Assembly (NCBI GenBank): GCA_017305925.1
Contig: JAFKJW010000056.1
Coordinates: 1 to 64,000, forward strand
Direction of reading: 5' to 3'
Length of the DNA stretch: 64,000 nt
DNA from: Hyphomicrobiales bacterium
GTDB lineage: Bacteria; Pseudomonadota; Alphaproteobacteria; Rhizobiales; Rhizobiaceae
Below the pieces are notes generated by a model. The model ran no database searches. It was not told the DNA's origin and worked only from the letters and a program-made list of their open reading frames with translations. How positions within the stretch are numbered: the stretch's first letter is position 1; the number at the start of each line of letters is the position of its first letter. Both the position numbers and the translations under genes were made by a program. Positions 1-9,175 of the stretch are shown here, piece by piece.

Positions 1-1
1 G

Positions 2-1780
2 ATCACCATCGCCCTGTCGGTGCTGATCCTGACGCTGTGGCAGGTGTTCTACATGAACCCGCGCATGGAAAAGCAGCGGCAGCAGGAGCAGATCGCGGCG
101 CAGACCGAGACCGCCGGCGGACAGGGCACGTCCGCCCCTGCGACGCAGGGCGGCCAAGGCGGCCACCCCGCGGTCTCCGGCGCCGACGGCGTCACGGCCG
201 AGACCCGCGAGCAGGCGCTCGCCGCAACCCCGCGCGTGAAGATCGACACGCCGAGCCTGACCGGCTCGATCAATCTCAAGGGCGCCCGCATCGACGATGT
301 CGAGTTGAAGCATTATCGCCTGACGGTGGAGAAGAACTCGCCGATCATCGACCTGCTCAACCCGTCCTCGCTGAAGAGCGGTTTCTACGCCGAGATCGGC
401 TATGTGGGGAACGCGGCCACCGGCGCCGTGCCGGGACCGGACACGCTGTGGACGGTGGAAGGCACGCCGACGCTGACGCCTGCGACACCGCTCGTGCTCT
501 CCTTCACGAACGACAAGGGCCTGACGTTCAAGCGCCAGATCAGCGTCGACGACAGCTACATGTTCACCGTCACCGATACCGTGACCAATGCCGGCGGCGC
601 GCCGGTGACGCTGTCCAATTACGGCCGCGTGACGCGCTTCGAGAAGCCCGAGCACGCGAGTGCGACCTACGTGCTGCACGAGGGCCTTATCGGCGTCACC
701 GGGGAGGAAGGCCTGCAGGAGATCAAATACTCCAAGATCGAGGAAGAAAAAACGGTCACGCCCGGCAAGTCGAACGACGGCTGGCTCGGCATCACGGACA
801 AATATTGGGCGCTGGCGCTGGCGCCTTCCGGAAAGCAGCCCTTCCAGCCGCGTTTCAGCTACCATGAGGACGGGCGGCCGCGCTACCAGTCGGACTTCCT
901 GACCGATCCGGTCACGGTCGCGCCGGGTCAGTCGGACACGACGGAGACGCTGGTCTTTGCCGGCGCCAAGGAAGTCGCGAAGGTCGACGCCTACGAGAAG
1001 GACCGCGGCATCCGCCAGTTCGAACTGCTGATCGACTGGGGCTGGTTCTACTTCATCACCAAGCCGATGTTCCACGTCATCGACTGGTTCAACAAGTTCT
1101 TCGGCAATTTCGGCCTGGCCATCCTCGCCACCACGGTGGTGGTGAAGGCCATCTTCTTCCCGCTCGCCAACCAGTCCTACAAATCGATGGCGCGCATGAA
1201 GACGATGCAGCCGAAGATGACCGAGATCCGCGAGAAATACGCGGACGACAAGATGAAGCAGCAGCAGGCGATGATGGAGCTCTACAAGACGGAGAAGATC
1301 AATCCGATCGCCGGGTGCTGGCCCGTCGTGCTGCAGATCCCCGTGTTCTTCGCGCTCTACAAGGTGCTCTACGTCACCATCGAGATGCGGCACGCGCCGT
1401 TCTTCGGCTGGATCCAGGATCTGGCCGCCCCGGATCCGACCTCGCTGTTCAACCTCTTCGGCCTCCTGCCGTTCCAGGTGCCGCATATCCTGATGATCGG
1501 CGTGTGGCCCATCATCATGGGCATCACCATGTTCGTGCAGATGCGCATGAACCCGACCCCGCCGGACCCGACGCAGGCCGCGATCTTCACCTGGATGCCG
1601 GTGATCTTCACCTACATGCTGGCCTCGTTCCCGGCCGGCCTCGTCATCTACTGGGCGTGGAACAACACGCTTTCGGTGATCCAGCAGGGCGTGATCATGA
1701 AGCGGCAGGGCGTCAAGATCGAGCTGTGGGACAATCTGACCGCGCTGTTCAGGAAAAAACCGCCCAAGCCGGCGGAATGA
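2..1780 (+). CDS. yidC: Membrane protein insertase YidC (5' end missing)
   Basis: YidC inserts and folds inner-membrane proteins, alone or with SecYEG. The frame is open from the first complete codon at the window edge, so the true start lies upstream and only the end of the first membrane segment is present. A long periplasmic domain follows (roughly to position 1000). The conserved 60KD_IMP insertase core comes next, with hydrophobic segments around 1040-1160, 1310-1380, 1480-1540 and 1590-1680. The core contains the typical stretch beginning [13 protein letters not shown] and the cytosolic loop with many Lys, Met and Gln. About 593 codons are visible, close to full length for an alphaproteobacterial YidC. 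The stop overlaps the start of yihA by four bases, so the two are probably translationally coupled. Confidence 0.96.
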   Translation: MTIALSVLILTLWQVFYMNPRMEKQRQQEQIAAQTETAGGQGTSAPATQGGQGGHPAVSGADGVTAETREQALAATPRVKIDTPSLTGSINLKGARIDDVELKHYRLTVEKNSPIIDLLNPSSLKSGFYAEIGYVGNAATGAVPGPDTLWTVEGTPTLTPATPLVLSFTNDKGLTFKRQISVDDSYMFTVTDTVTNAGGAPVTLSNYGRVTRFEKPEHASATYVLHEGLIGVTGEEGLQEIKYSKIEEEKTVTPGKSNDGWLGITDKYWALALAPSGKQPFQPRFSYHEDGRPRYQSDFLTDPVTVAPGQSDTTETLVFAGAKEVAKVDAYEKDRGIRQFELLIDWGWFYFITKPMFHVIDWFNKFFGNFGLAILATTVVVKAIFFPLANQSYKSMARMKTMQPKMTEIREKYADDKMKQQQAMMELYKTEKINPIAGCWPVVLQIPVFFALYKVLYVTIEMRHAPFFGWIQDLAAPDPTSLFNLFGLLPFQVPHILMIGVWPIIMGITMFVQMRMNPTPPDPTQAAIFTWMPVIFTYMLASFPAGLVIYWAWNNTLSVIQQGVIMKRQGVKIELWDNLTALFRKKPPKPAE

Positions 1781-2454
1781 CGCAGCGGCGAGGCTTGGCT
1801 GCGATGGGCGCATCCCCGGTGACGGACGACATCTTCCTGCGGCCGTGGATCTTCATCCGCGGCGTGCCGGCCATGCAGTTCCTGCCGCCCGAGGGACCGC
1901 CGGAGATCGCCTTCGCCGGGCGCTCCAACGTGGGCAAGTCCTCGCTGATCAACGCCCTGGTCGAGCAGAAGGGACTGGCGCGCACCTCGAACACGCCTGG
2001 CCGCACGCAGGAGCTCAACTATTTCGTGCCGGACGGCTTTTCGGGCGAGACCGGCGACCTGCCGCCGATCGCGCTGGTCGACATGCCGGGCTACGGCTAT
2101 GCCGAGGCCCCGAAAGGCCAGGTCGACCAGTGGACGAAGCTGATCTTCGACTATCTGCGGGGGCGGGTGACGCTGAAGCGCGTCTACGTGCTGATCGACG
2201 CGCGCCACGGCATCAAGAAGAACGACGAGGAGGTTCTGGGCCTCCTCGACAAGGCGGCCGTCTCCTACCAGATCGTGCTGACCAAGACCGACAAGATCAA
2301 GGCCGCCGGCCTGCCGAAGCTCGTCGAGGAAACCGTGAGCAAGATCCGGAAGCGGCCCGCCGCCTATCCGGAAATTCTCGCGACCTCGTCGGAAAAGGGC
2401 GCCGGCATCGAGGAATTGCGCTCCGCGATCACCCTCGCCGTGTCCGGCGGCTGA
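1777..2454 (+). CDS. yihA: Ribosome biogenesis GTP-binding protein YihA/YsxC
   Basis: Essential TrmE-Era-type GTPase needed for large ribosomal subunit assembly. The 225-residue product has the G1 loop GRSNVGKSS, the G3 motif DMPGYGYA and the G4 motif TKTD, and ends where the family usually ends. I chose the ATG at 1777 because it overlaps the yidC stop as ATGA; an in-frame ATG at 1804 is a possible alternative. It lies between yidC and argB. Confidence 0.95.
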   Translation: MTQRRGLAAMGASPVTDDIFLRPWIFIRGVPAMQFLPPEGPPEIAFAGRSNVGKSSLINALVEQKGLARTSNTPGRTQELNYFVPDGFSGETGDLPPIALVDMPGYGYAEAPKGQVDQWTKLIFDYLRGRVTLKRVYVLIDARHGIKKNDEEVLGLLDKAAVSYQIVLTKTDKIKAAGLPKLVEETVSKIRKRPAAYPEILATSSEKGAGIEELRSAITLAVSGG

Positions 2455-2543
2455 CCTGCCGCCGCATACGGCGGCGATTGCCCCGGCGGCCGGTTCTTTG
2501 TAAGACGCCGGCCAACCCGCCACAGCCAGGACGAGACCCTTCC

Positions 2544-3440
2544 ATGACGACGGACATCCCCGCTTCCGCCGAGGCGCAGGCAGCACTTCTGTCGCGCGCC
2601 CTGCCCTACATGCAGCGCTACGAGAACAAGACCGTCGTGGTGAAATATGGCGGCCATGCCATGGGCGACGACACGCTCGGCAAGGCTTTCGCGCGCGACA
2701 TCGCGCTGCTGAAGCAGTCGGGCGTCAATCCGATCGTCATCCATGGCGGCGGGCCGCAGATCGGCGCGATGCTGACCAAGATGGGCATCGAATCCCGGTT
2801 CGAGGGCGGCCTGCGCGTCACCGACGAGAAGACGGTCGAGATCGTCGAGATGGTGCTGGCCGGCTCGATCAACAAGGAGATCGTCGCGCTCATCAATGCC
2901 GAGGGCGAATGGGCGATCGGGCTCTGCGGCAAGGACGGCAACATGGTGTTCGCCGAAAAGGCGAAGAAGACCGTCACCGATCCCGATTCCAACATCGAGC
3001 GCGTGCTCGACCTCGGCTTCGTCGGCGAGCCCGTGGAAGTCGACCGCACGCTGCTCGACCTTCTGGCGCGCTCCGAGATGATCCCGGTGATCGCGCCGGT
3101 GGCGCCGGGGCGCGACGGCCACACCTACAACATCAACGCCGACACCTTCGCCGGGGCCATAGCCGGCGCGCTCGGCGCCAAGCGCCTGCTTTTCCTGACC
3201 GACGTGCCGGGCGTGCTCGACAAGGACAAGAAGCTGATCGACGAGCTCACTGTCAGCCAGGCGCGCAAGCTCATCAAGGACGGCACGATCTCCGGAGGCA
3301 TGATCCCCAAGGTGGAGACATGCATCGAGGCGATCGAGCGGGGCGTGGAGGGCGTCGTCATCCTCAACGGCAAGACGCCGCACGCCGTGCTGCTGGAACT
3401 CTTCACCGAGCACGGCGCCGGCACGCTGATCGTGCCGTAG
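2544..3440 (+). CDS. argB: Acetylglutamate kinase ArgB
   Basis: Catalyses ATP-dependent phosphorylation of N-acetylglutamate, the second step of arginine biosynthesis. The 298-residue product shows the amino acid kinase fold signatures: VVKYGGHAM near the N-terminus, IHGGGPQIG for substrate binding, the NINAD segment and the SGGMIPK segment near the C-terminus. Length and motifs match the family. It starts 89 bases after yihA, so it may be cotranscribed with yidC-yihA or have its own promoter. The next genes (higBA) converge on it from the other strand with only five bases between stops. Confidence 0.96.
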   Translation: MTTDIPASAEAQAALLSRALPYMQRYENKTVVVKYGGHAMGDDTLGKAFARDIALLKQSGVNPIVIHGGGPQIGAMLTKMGIESRFEGGLRVTDEKTVEIVEMVLAGSINKEIVALINAEGEWAIGLCGKDGNMVFAEKAKKTVTDPDSNIERVLDLGFVGEPVEVDRTLLDLLARSEMIPVIAPVAPGRDGHTYNINADTFAGAIAGALGAKRLLFLTDVPGVLDKDKKLIDELTVSQARKLIKDGTISGGMIPKVETCIEAIERGVEGVVILNGKTPHAVLLELFTEHGAGTLIVP

Positions 3441-3445
3441 ACCGC

Positions 3446-3748
3446 CTATGCCGCATCGTCGAGGGGCTGAACCTCCGCGGCGATGCGCGCACCAATCTCG
3501 CGCTCCGCAGTCGCCAATTCGAAGGCCACCTGAAGGTTGAGCCAAAAGCGCGGACTGTTCCCGAAAAATCGCGCCAGCCTCAATGCGCTGTCGGGCGAGA
3601 TTCCACGCTTGCCGTTGAGAATGTCCGTCACGCGGCCGGAAGGGAGGCGCAACGCGATTGCCAGGCGGTTTGCCGACAAATCCCGAGCCGCCATCTCTCG
3701 CCTGAGTATTCTTCCCGGATGAACAGGAACCATGCCGACCTCCATCAA
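3446..3748 (-). CDS. higA: HigA-type antitoxin (XRE family)
   Basis: A 100-residue DNA-binding protein that should neutralise the HigB toxin encoded just upstream and repress their shared promoter. It begins with the HPGRILRREM segment typical of HigA/VapI antitoxins, followed by a helix-turn-helix (about residues 20-60) with LPSGRVTDILNGKRGIS, and the FWLNLQ segment common at the end of this domain. Its start overlaps the higB stop by four bases. The toxin-first gene order is the usual higBA arrangement. Confidence 0.9.
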   Translation of the reverse strand: MMEVGMVPVHPGRILRREMAARDLSANRLAIALRLPSGRVTDILNGKRGISPDSALRLARFFGNSPRFWLNLQVAFELATAEREIGARIAAEVQPLDDAA

Positions 3749-4023
3749 TGATAATCGACGATTTCAACGTCAAACGCATCGCCATCCTCGAATCGGAAGC
3801 AGATGCGCCAAGGCCCGTTGACCGTCATTGCCCACTGACCGGCGCGATCGCCCGACAGCTTGTGCAAGCCAACGGATTTGAGCGGGCTTATGTCCCGGAG
3901 AGACGTCGCGGCGTCGAGCATCGCCAGAAGCTCGATTGCGGCCTCCTCATCAAGACCGGAAAACTTGCTCTTGCCGTCTTCCGCGAATTTGCGGGTCGCG
4001 CTGTTTGCCCATGAGCGTATCAC
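3745..4023 (-). CDS. higB: HigB-type toxin (RelE/HigB family)
   Basis: A 92-residue protein of the RelE/HigB mRNA interferase family, which cleaves mRNA on the ribosome. It starts with MIRSW, has the conserved LHKLSGDRAGQWAM segment in the middle, and ends with the beta-strand stretch WRICFRFEDGDAFDVEIVDYH typical of HigB (split here as WRICFRF then DVEIVDYH at the C-terminus). It is the first gene of a two-gene operon and overlaps higA. The pair sits between argB and an adenosine kinase gene, in DNA that looks less GC-rich than its flanks, so acquisition by transfer is plausible. Confidence 0.9.
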   Translation of the reverse strand: MIRSWANSATRKFAEDGKSKFSGLDEEAAIELLAMLDAATSLRDISPLKSVGLHKLSGDRAGQWAMTVNGPWRICFRFEDGDAFDVEIVDYH

Positions 4024-4049
4024 ACGCCAAGGGTACTATGCGGCAGGTC

Positions 4050-4078
4050 GTACGTCAAACGTTCCACGTTATCCGTAC
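4050..4078. promoter_or_regulatory. Probable HigA operator palindrome upstream of higBA
   Basis: An interrupted inverted repeat centred at 4064. The outer arms are GTACG (4050-4054) and CGTAC (4074-4078); the inner arms are AACGT (4058-4062) and ACGTT (4066-4070). Ten of 14 positions pair. It lies 27-55 bases upstream of the higB start and covers a minus-strand TTGACG (4058 to 4053) that could be the -35 element. This is where an autoregulating HigA would be expected to bind. The role is inferred. Confidence 0.6.
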
Positions 4079-4117
4079 AATGCTCAGCCTAAACGGATGC
4101 TGACACGGCCTTCGTCT

Positions 4118-5110
4118 TTACAGCAGCCCCACCTCCTGCGCGGCCTGGCGCAGGTTGCGCCGCGGGCGCGGGCCGATCTGCTGGATGACGAGACCGGCGC
4201 CGAGCGAGCCCAGCATGCCGCAATCCTTCAGCGAGCGGCCGCTGGTGTAGCCGAACAGGAAGCCGGCGGCGTAGAGGTCGCCCGCGCCCGTCGTGTCGAC
4301 CAGCCTGTCGATCTCGATGGCCTCGACGGGCACGGTCTCGTCCTTCGTCACGACCACCGAGCCGAGCTCGGAGCGCGTCACCGCCGCCAGCCTGCAATCC
4401 TTGCGGATCAGCTCCAGTCCCTTGTCGAAGGACGAGGTCTGGTAGAGCGCCTTCAGCTCGCTCTCGTTGGCGAAGACGATGTCCACCGTTCCCGAGCGCA
4501 TCAGGTCCAGGAACTCGTCGCGGTAGCGGTCGACGCAGAAGGAATCCGACAGCGTCATGGATACCTCGCGGCCCGCCGCATGGGCGTGCGCGGCGGTGAG
4601 GCGGATCGCCTCCTTGGCCCGCGGCGGATCCCAGAGATAGCCCTCGAAATACGTGACCTTTGCACCGGCGGCCTTGTCGGCCTCGACATCTTCCGGCCCG
4701 AGTTCCACGCAGGCGCCGAGATAGGTGTTCATGGAGCGCTCGCCGTCGGGCGTCACGAAGATCATGGAGCGGGCCGTCGGCGGCTGCCCGGCAAGCGGCG
4801 CCGTGTCGAAGGCCACGCCCTGCGCCTTGATGTCGTGCTCGTAGATGTGGCCCAGATGGTCGGCGGAGACCTTGCCGAAGAAGGCGGCGCGGCCGCCGAA
4901 GCTGGCGACGCCGGCCGCCGTGTTGCCGGCGCTGCCGCCGGAGGCTTCGATCGCCGGCCCCATGCGGCTGTAGAGAAGCTCGGCGCGCTCCGCGTCGATC
5001 AGGTTCATCGCGCCCTTGATGATGCCGTTCTCGACAAGAAAGGCGTCGTCGCATTGCGCGATGATGTCGACAATCGCGTTGCCGATGCACAGCACGTCAT
5101 ATTCGCTCAT
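4118..5110 (-). CDS. Adenosine kinase, PfkB family
   Basis: A 330-residue PfkB-family sugar/nucleoside kinase. The sequence begins with a beta-strand (YDVLCIGNAIVDI), has the GGSAGNTAAG substrate-binding segment, and has the DTTGAGD motif near the C-terminus that carries the catalytic Asp and anion hole. It most resembles the rhizobial proteins annotated as adenosine kinase, which phosphorylate adenosine to AMP. Substrate specificity cannot be proven by eye and another ribonucleoside or sugar is possible. It stands alone on the minus strand between higBA and an oppositely oriented membrane protein gene. Confidence 0.85.
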   Translation of the reverse strand: MSEYDVLCIGNAIVDIIAQCDDAFLVENGIIKGAMNLIDAERAELLYSRMGPAIEASGGSAGNTAAGVASFGGRAAFFGKVSADHLGHIYEHDIKAQGVAFDTAPLAGQPPTARSMIFVTPDGERSMNTYLGACVELGPEDVEADKAAGAKVTYFEGYLWDPPRAKEAIRLTAAHAHAAGREVSMTLSDSFCVDRYRDEFLDLMRSGTVDIVFANESELKALYQTSSFDKGLELIRKDCRLAAVTRSELGSVVVTKDETVPVEAIEIDRLVDTTGAGDLYAAGFLFGYTSGRSLKDCGMLGSLGAGLVIQQIGPRPRRNLRQAAQEVGLL

Positions 5111-5240
5111 GAAGACCCCAGCGACCGGACGGCCGCCCCTGAGAACTGCGGAAGCGGGCGGTCTACAAAATTCTCGATAGTTTGCAAGCCTTGCCCGGCC
5201 GCGCCGGCATTCCTATCTGGGCGGCAGGAGGCCGCCCGGA

Positions 5241-5963
5241 ATGATCCTCGACGCAGCGCGCGCCGCGCTCCTGCAACTGCCGACGCCGCCGTTTCGCTGG
5301 GTCTTCCTCAAGACGCTCGGCCTGACCCTGCTCGCCTTGATTGCCGTATGGTTCGGCTTGAGCGGGCTGTTCGAGTGGCTGGCCCTGCCCTGGCTGGCGG
5401 CGCTGCTTCCGCAGAACCTGCCTGACTGGACCGGCTGGCTCGGATTGATCGCCGCAATCGCGGCAGGCATCGTGCTGGCTCTCGGCCTCGCCCTGCTCAT
5501 CGCGCCGGTCAGCGCGCTGATCGCCGGGCTTTTCCTCGACGATGTGGCGGAGGTGGTCGAAAGGACCGATTACCCGCAGGATCCGCCGGGCCGCGCGCTG
5601 CCGGCCCTGCCGGCTCTCGTCCAGTCGCTGAAATTCCTCGGCGTCGTCATCCTCGGCAATATCGTGGCGCTCTTCCTGCTGCTCGTGCCGGGGGTCAACA
5701 TCGCGGCCTTCTTCCTGGTCAACGGCTACCTGCTCGGGCGCGAGTTCTTCGAGTTCGCCGCCATGCGGCACATGCCCGAGGCGGACGTCAAGGCGCTCAG
5801 GCGGCGCAACGCGGGAACCGTGTTCGTCGCCGGACTGGTCATCGCCGCCTTCCTGGCGGTCCCGCTGGTCAACCTGCTGACGCCGCTCTTCGCCGCCGCC
5901 ATGATGGTGCATCTCCAGAAGATGCTGCCGGCCGAAGGCGCCCTACTCCGCCGGCAGGCGTAG
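5241..5963 (+). CDS. EI24/CysZ-like membrane protein
   Basis: A 240-residue integral membrane protein of the EI24 (Etoposide-induced 2.4 / CysZ-like) family. Hydrophobic segments are visible at about residues 25-50, 70-95, 135-165 and 190-215. CysZ proteins of this family import sulfate, and rhizobial members are often labelled as sulfate transporter family, but nothing here ties the gene to sulfur metabolism. An AGGAGG ribosome binding site lies nine bases before the ATG. It converges on nth with seven bases between the stops. Confidence 0.8.
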   Translation: MILDAARAALLQLPTPPFRWVFLKTLGLTLLALIAVWFGLSGLFEWLALPWLAALLPQNLPDWTGWLGLIAAIAAGIVLALGLALLIAPVSALIAGLFLDDVAEVVERTDYPQDPPGRALPALPALVQSLKFLGVVILGNIVALFLLLVPGVNIAAFFLVNGYLLGREFFEFAAMRHMPEADVKALRRRNAGTVFVAGLVIAAFLAVPLVNLLTPLFAAAMMVHLQKMLPAEGALLRRQA

Positions 5964-5970
5964 GCCGCAC

Positions 5971-6735
5971 TCAGCCTGCCCCTTCGAGGGGCGCGATCTC
6001 GACCAGCGGTGCGGGAATGTCGGTCGTCTTCTCCGCGGCCTTGCAGATGTCGGCGATCACGCAGAGCGGACAGTCGGGCTTGCGCGCCTTGCAGACATAG
6101 CGGCCGTGCAGGATCAGCCAGTGGTGCGCGTGGCGCATGTATTCGGGCGGAATGATGCGCAAAAGCCCCTCCTCCACCTCTTCCGGCGTCTTGCCGGGCG
6201 CCAGGCCCAGCCGGTTGCCGATCCGGAAGATATGGGTGTCGACGGCCATGGTCGGCTGGCCGAAGGCGACGTTGAGCACGACGTTCGCGGTCTTGCGGCC
6301 GACGCCCGGCAGCTTCACCAGTTCCTCGCGGCTGTCCGGCACCTGGCCGCCATGGTCGCGCACCAGCGCCTCGCAAAGCGCGATGACGTTCTTGGCTTTG
6401 TTGCGCCAGAGCCCGATGGTGCGGATATAATCGCCGAGCTTCGCTTCCCCCAGCGCCAGCATCTTTTGCGGCGTGTCGGCGGCCTTGAAGAGGGCGCGCG
6501 TCGCCTTGTTCACCCCGGCGTCGGTCGCCTGGGCCGACAGCACCACCGCCACGAGCAGCGTGAACGGATTGACATATTCCAGCTCGCCCTTCGGCTCCGG
6601 CCGCTGCACGGCGAAGCGGCGGAAGATCTCGTGCACCTCGGCGGCGGTGTATCGCGACCGCGGAAGGCGTCGCGGCCGCCTCCTGCTCGCGGATTTTGCG
6701 GCTTCCGCAACGTTTTGTGATTTCGGTCCGGCCAT
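5971..6735 (-). CDS. nth: Endonuclease III
   Basis: DNA glycosylase/AP lyase of base excision repair acting on oxidised pyrimidines. The 254-residue product has the helix-hairpin-helix LPGVGRKTANVV with the catalytic Lys, the following catalytic Asp in VDTHIFR, and a C-terminal 4Fe-4S cluster with the classic C-x6-C-x2-C-x5-C spacing. I chose the ATG at 6735; the frame stays open upstream, but that part overlaps the divergent DUF2244 gene and has no family similarity. Start-to-start distance to that gene is only 22 bases, so the promoters overlap. Confidence 0.94.
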   Translation of the reverse strand: MAGPKSQNVAEAAKSASRRRPRRLPRSRYTAAEVHEIFRRFAVQRPEPKGELEYVNPFTLLVAVVLSAQATDAGVNKATRALFKAADTPQKMLALGEAKLGDYIRTIGLWRNKAKNVIALCEALVRDHGGQVPDSREELVKLPGVGRKTANVVLNVAFGQPTMAVDTHIFRIGNRLGLAPGKTPEEVEEGLLRIIPPEYMRHAHHWLILHGRYVCKARKPDCPLCVIADICKAAEKTTDIPAPLVEIAPLEGAG

Positions 6736-6757
6736 GCGCACCCTATAGTCTTTCGGC

Positions 6758-7249
6758 ATGGGCGAGACAAATGTCGCATACGCCGCGGACGAGCCGTTCT
6801 TCAAGGCCCTGCTCACGCCGCACCGGTCGCTCGGACGGACCGGCTTCCTGATCCTCATGGGAGCGCTCGGCTTCGGCTGGCTCGTCACGGGCGCCTTCTT
6901 CCTGTCGCACGGGGCATGGCCGGTCTTCGGCTTCTTCGGGCTCGACGTCGTGGCGCTCTACGTCGCCTTCCGCGTCAACTACCGCGCCGCCCGCGCCCGC
7001 GAGGAGGTCTCGGTCTCGCGCACGGCGCTCGACATCCGCAAGACGGCGCCGTCGGGACGCTCCGAGGACTATCATTTCAACCCGTTCTGGGCGAAATTCG
7101 CCATATCGCGTCATTCCGAGATCGGCATCACGCGCATGGCCGTCGAGGGCCAGGGCCAGAACGTGCCGATCGGCGGCTTCCTCAATCCCGACGATCGGGA
7201 AAGCTTCGCCAAGGCCTTCCAGCAGGCGCTGGCGACCGCGAAGACATAG
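6758..7249 (+). CDS. DUF2244 domain membrane protein
   Basis: A 163-residue protein that matches the DUF2244 family (integral membrane protein of unknown function, common in alphaproteobacteria). It has two hydrophobic segments at about residues 28-50 and 55-72, followed by a cytoplasmic beta-rich part, and ends around the NPDDRESFAKAF segment that is typical for the family. It is divergent from nth, and this neighbourhood is common in rhizobia. No function can be assigned. Confidence 0.85.
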   Translation: MGETNVAYAADEPFFKALLTPHRSLGRTGFLILMGALGFGWLVTGAFFLSHGAWPVFGFFGLDVVALYVAFRVNYRAARAREEVSVSRTALDIRKTAPSGRSEDYHFNPFWAKFAISRHSEIGITRMAVEGQGQNVPIGGFLNPDDRESFAKAFQQALATAKT

Positions 7250-7312
7250 GCAGGTTTCGGGTGGGAATGCGAACCCCGCATGGCGATATTCGCCACAACG
7301 GAGTTTTTCGCT

Positions 7313-8212
7313 ATGAACACCCACATGACAGCCAAACCGCAAATCAGCCTCGGCACCGACATCACCCCGGACGGCGGCGACTACGAGGTCGTTCGCCGCG
7401 TGATCGAGAAGATCAGCCTCGACTACAGGGACCAGCCCTCGCTGGAGGCTCTCGCCGCGGCGGTCGGCGACACGCCGAACGGCCTGCAAAAACTTTTCAC
7501 GCGCTGGGCCGGCCTGTCGCCCAAGGGTTTTCTCCAGGCCGTCACCCTCGACCACGCGCGCCGGCTGCTGGATAGCGGGCTTTCCGTGCTCGACGCCAGC
7601 TACGAGGTCGGCATGTCCGGTCCCGGCCGCCTGCACGATCTCTTCGTCACCCACGAGGCCATCTCGCCCGGCGACTACAAGACGCGCGGCGCGGGCCTGA
7701 CCATCCGTTACGGCTTCCACCTGTCGCCCTTCGGCGTGGCGCTGCTGATGGTGACGGACCGGGGGCTTGCCGGCCTCGCCTTCAACGACGCCGGCAAGGA
7801 GCGGGCGGCCTTCGAGGACATGGCCGGGCGCTGGCCGAACGCCACTTTCGTGGAGGACATGGCCGCCACCGCCCCTTATGCGGCACGCATCTTCGACCCG
7901 CGGACGTGGCGCGCGGACAGGCCGCTCCGGGTGGTGCTGATCGGCACCGACTTCCAGGTCCGAGTCTGGGAGGCGCTGCTGCGCATCCCCATCGGCAAGG
8001 CGTGCACCTATTCGGCCATCGCCGAAAGCATCGGCAAGCCGGCTGCGAGCCGCGCCGTGGGCGCGGCGATCGGCGCCAATCCGATCTCCTTCGTGGTGCC
8101 CTGTCATCGCGCGCTCGGCAAATCCGGCGCGCTGACCGGCTATCACTGGGGACTGACCCGCAAGCGGGCCATTCTGGGCTGGGAAGCCGGGCAGTTCGCC
8201 GCCACGTCGTGA
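7313..8212 (+). CDS. AraC-type HTH fused to O6-methylguanine-DNA methyltransferase
   Basis: Removes alkyl groups from O6-alkylguanine by transfer to its own cysteine, and may also act as a transcription factor. The N-terminal third (about residues 25-105) is an AraC-type DNA-binding domain. The C-terminal half is an MGMT domain with the active-site motif PCHR (codons around 8099-8110) and the RAVGAAIGANP segment before it. The Ada N-terminal zinc/phosphotriester domain is absent, so this is the shorter rhizobial fusion rather than classic Ada. The start at 7313 has a GGAG nine bases upstream; an in-frame ATG at 7280 is less likely. Confidence 0.9.
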   Translation: MNTHMTAKPQISLGTDITPDGGDYEVVRRVIEKISLDYRDQPSLEALAAAVGDTPNGLQKLFTRWAGLSPKGFLQAVTLDHARRLLDSGLSVLDASYEVGMSGPGRLHDLFVTHEAISPGDYKTRGAGLTIRYGFHLSPFGVALLMVTDRGLAGLAFNDAGKERAAFEDMAGRWPNATFVEDMAATAPYAARIFDPRTWRADRPLRVVLIGTDFQVRVWEALLRIPIGKACTYSAIAESIGKPAASRAVGAAIGANPISFVVPCHRALGKSGALTGYHWGLTRKRAILGWEAGQFAATS

Positions 8213-8265
8213 TTGCGGCGGACGCCGCGCCGCGATAAGCCTTCCGCAACAGCGGGAGGCTTGCC

Positions 8266-9168
8266 ATGATCGTCGTCGTCGGCTCCATCAACCTCGACCT
8301 GATCGTCACGATGGACCGGCTGCCTGCGCCGGGCGAGACGGTTTCCGGCAAGACCTTCAGCACCGCGCCGGGCGGCAAGGGCGCCAACCAGGCGCTGGCG
8401 GCGGCGCGCGCCGGCGCCAAGGTGCGCATGGTGGGCGCGGTAGGCCGCGACGCCTTCGCGGGCGAGGCGCTCGCGCTGCTCAAGGCCGGCGGCGTCGATC
8501 TTTCGGGCGTCGCCGAGGTGCATGCGGCAACCGGCATCGCCTCGATCTATGTCAGCGGCGACGGCGAGAACATGATCGCCGTGGCGCCCGGCGCCAACGC
8601 CGCCGTGACCAAGCCGGCCGTAGCCGCGCAGCCTTTCAAGGCCGGCGATCACATCCTCCTTCAGCACGAGATCCCGTTCGTCGCCAACGAGGCCGTCTTC
8701 GAGGCGGCCCGCGGCGCCGGTGCGGTGACGGTCCTCAACACCGCGCCCTACCGCGCCGACGCCGCCCATCTCCTCGAAAAGGCCGACTACGTCGTCGCCA
8801 ACGAGACGGAGTTCGACCTGTTCGCCGATGCGTTGTCTCTGGGAGGCACGACGCGCGAGGACCGGATGCGCGCCTTCGCCGTCGGAACCGGGCGGGCGAT
8901 CATCGTGACTTTGGGCGGCGACGGCGTGCTCGCCGCGACGCCTTCCGATTTTCTCAAGGTCGGAGCGCTCAAGATCACTCCGGTCGATACGGTGGGCGCA
9001 GGCGACACGTTCTGCGGCTATTTCGGCGCGGCGCTCGACGCCGGCCTGCCGCTTCAGGAGGCGCTGCGGCGCGCGGCCGCGGCCGGCTCGCTCGCCTGCC
9101 TGAAACCCGGCGCACAGCCCGCCATCCCGCTGGCGGCAGATGTCGACGCCGCGCTCGCGAAAGCCTGA
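8266..9168 (+). CDS. rbsK: Ribokinase
   Basis: Phosphorylates D-ribose to ribose 5-phosphate. The 300-residue PfkB-family protein has the N-terminal GSINLDLIV strand, the GGKGANQA substrate loop, the NETE metal-binding motif and the VGAGDTF catalytic motif. This combination is typical of RbsK rather than of adenosine kinases such as the gene at 4118-5110. An amidase gene follows after seven bases and a nucleoside hydrolase lies on the facing strand. Ribose released by that hydrolase would be the substrate, which suggests a nucleoside salvage cluster; that link is inferred. Confidence 0.92.
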   Translation: MIVVVGSINLDLIVTMDRLPAPGETVSGKTFSTAPGGKGANQALAAARAGAKVRMVGAVGRDAFAGEALALLKAGGVDLSGVAEVHAATGIASIYVSGDGENMIAVAPGANAAVTKPAVAAQPFKAGDHILLQHEIPFVANEAVFEAARGAGAVTVLNTAPYRADAAHLLEKADYVVANETEFDLFADALSLGGTTREDRMRAFAVGTGRAIIVTLGGDGVLAATPSDFLKVGALKITPVDTVGAGDTFCGYFGAALDAGLPLQEALRRAAAAGSLACLKPGAQPAIPLAADVDAALAKA

Positions 9169-9175
9169 AGAAGCC

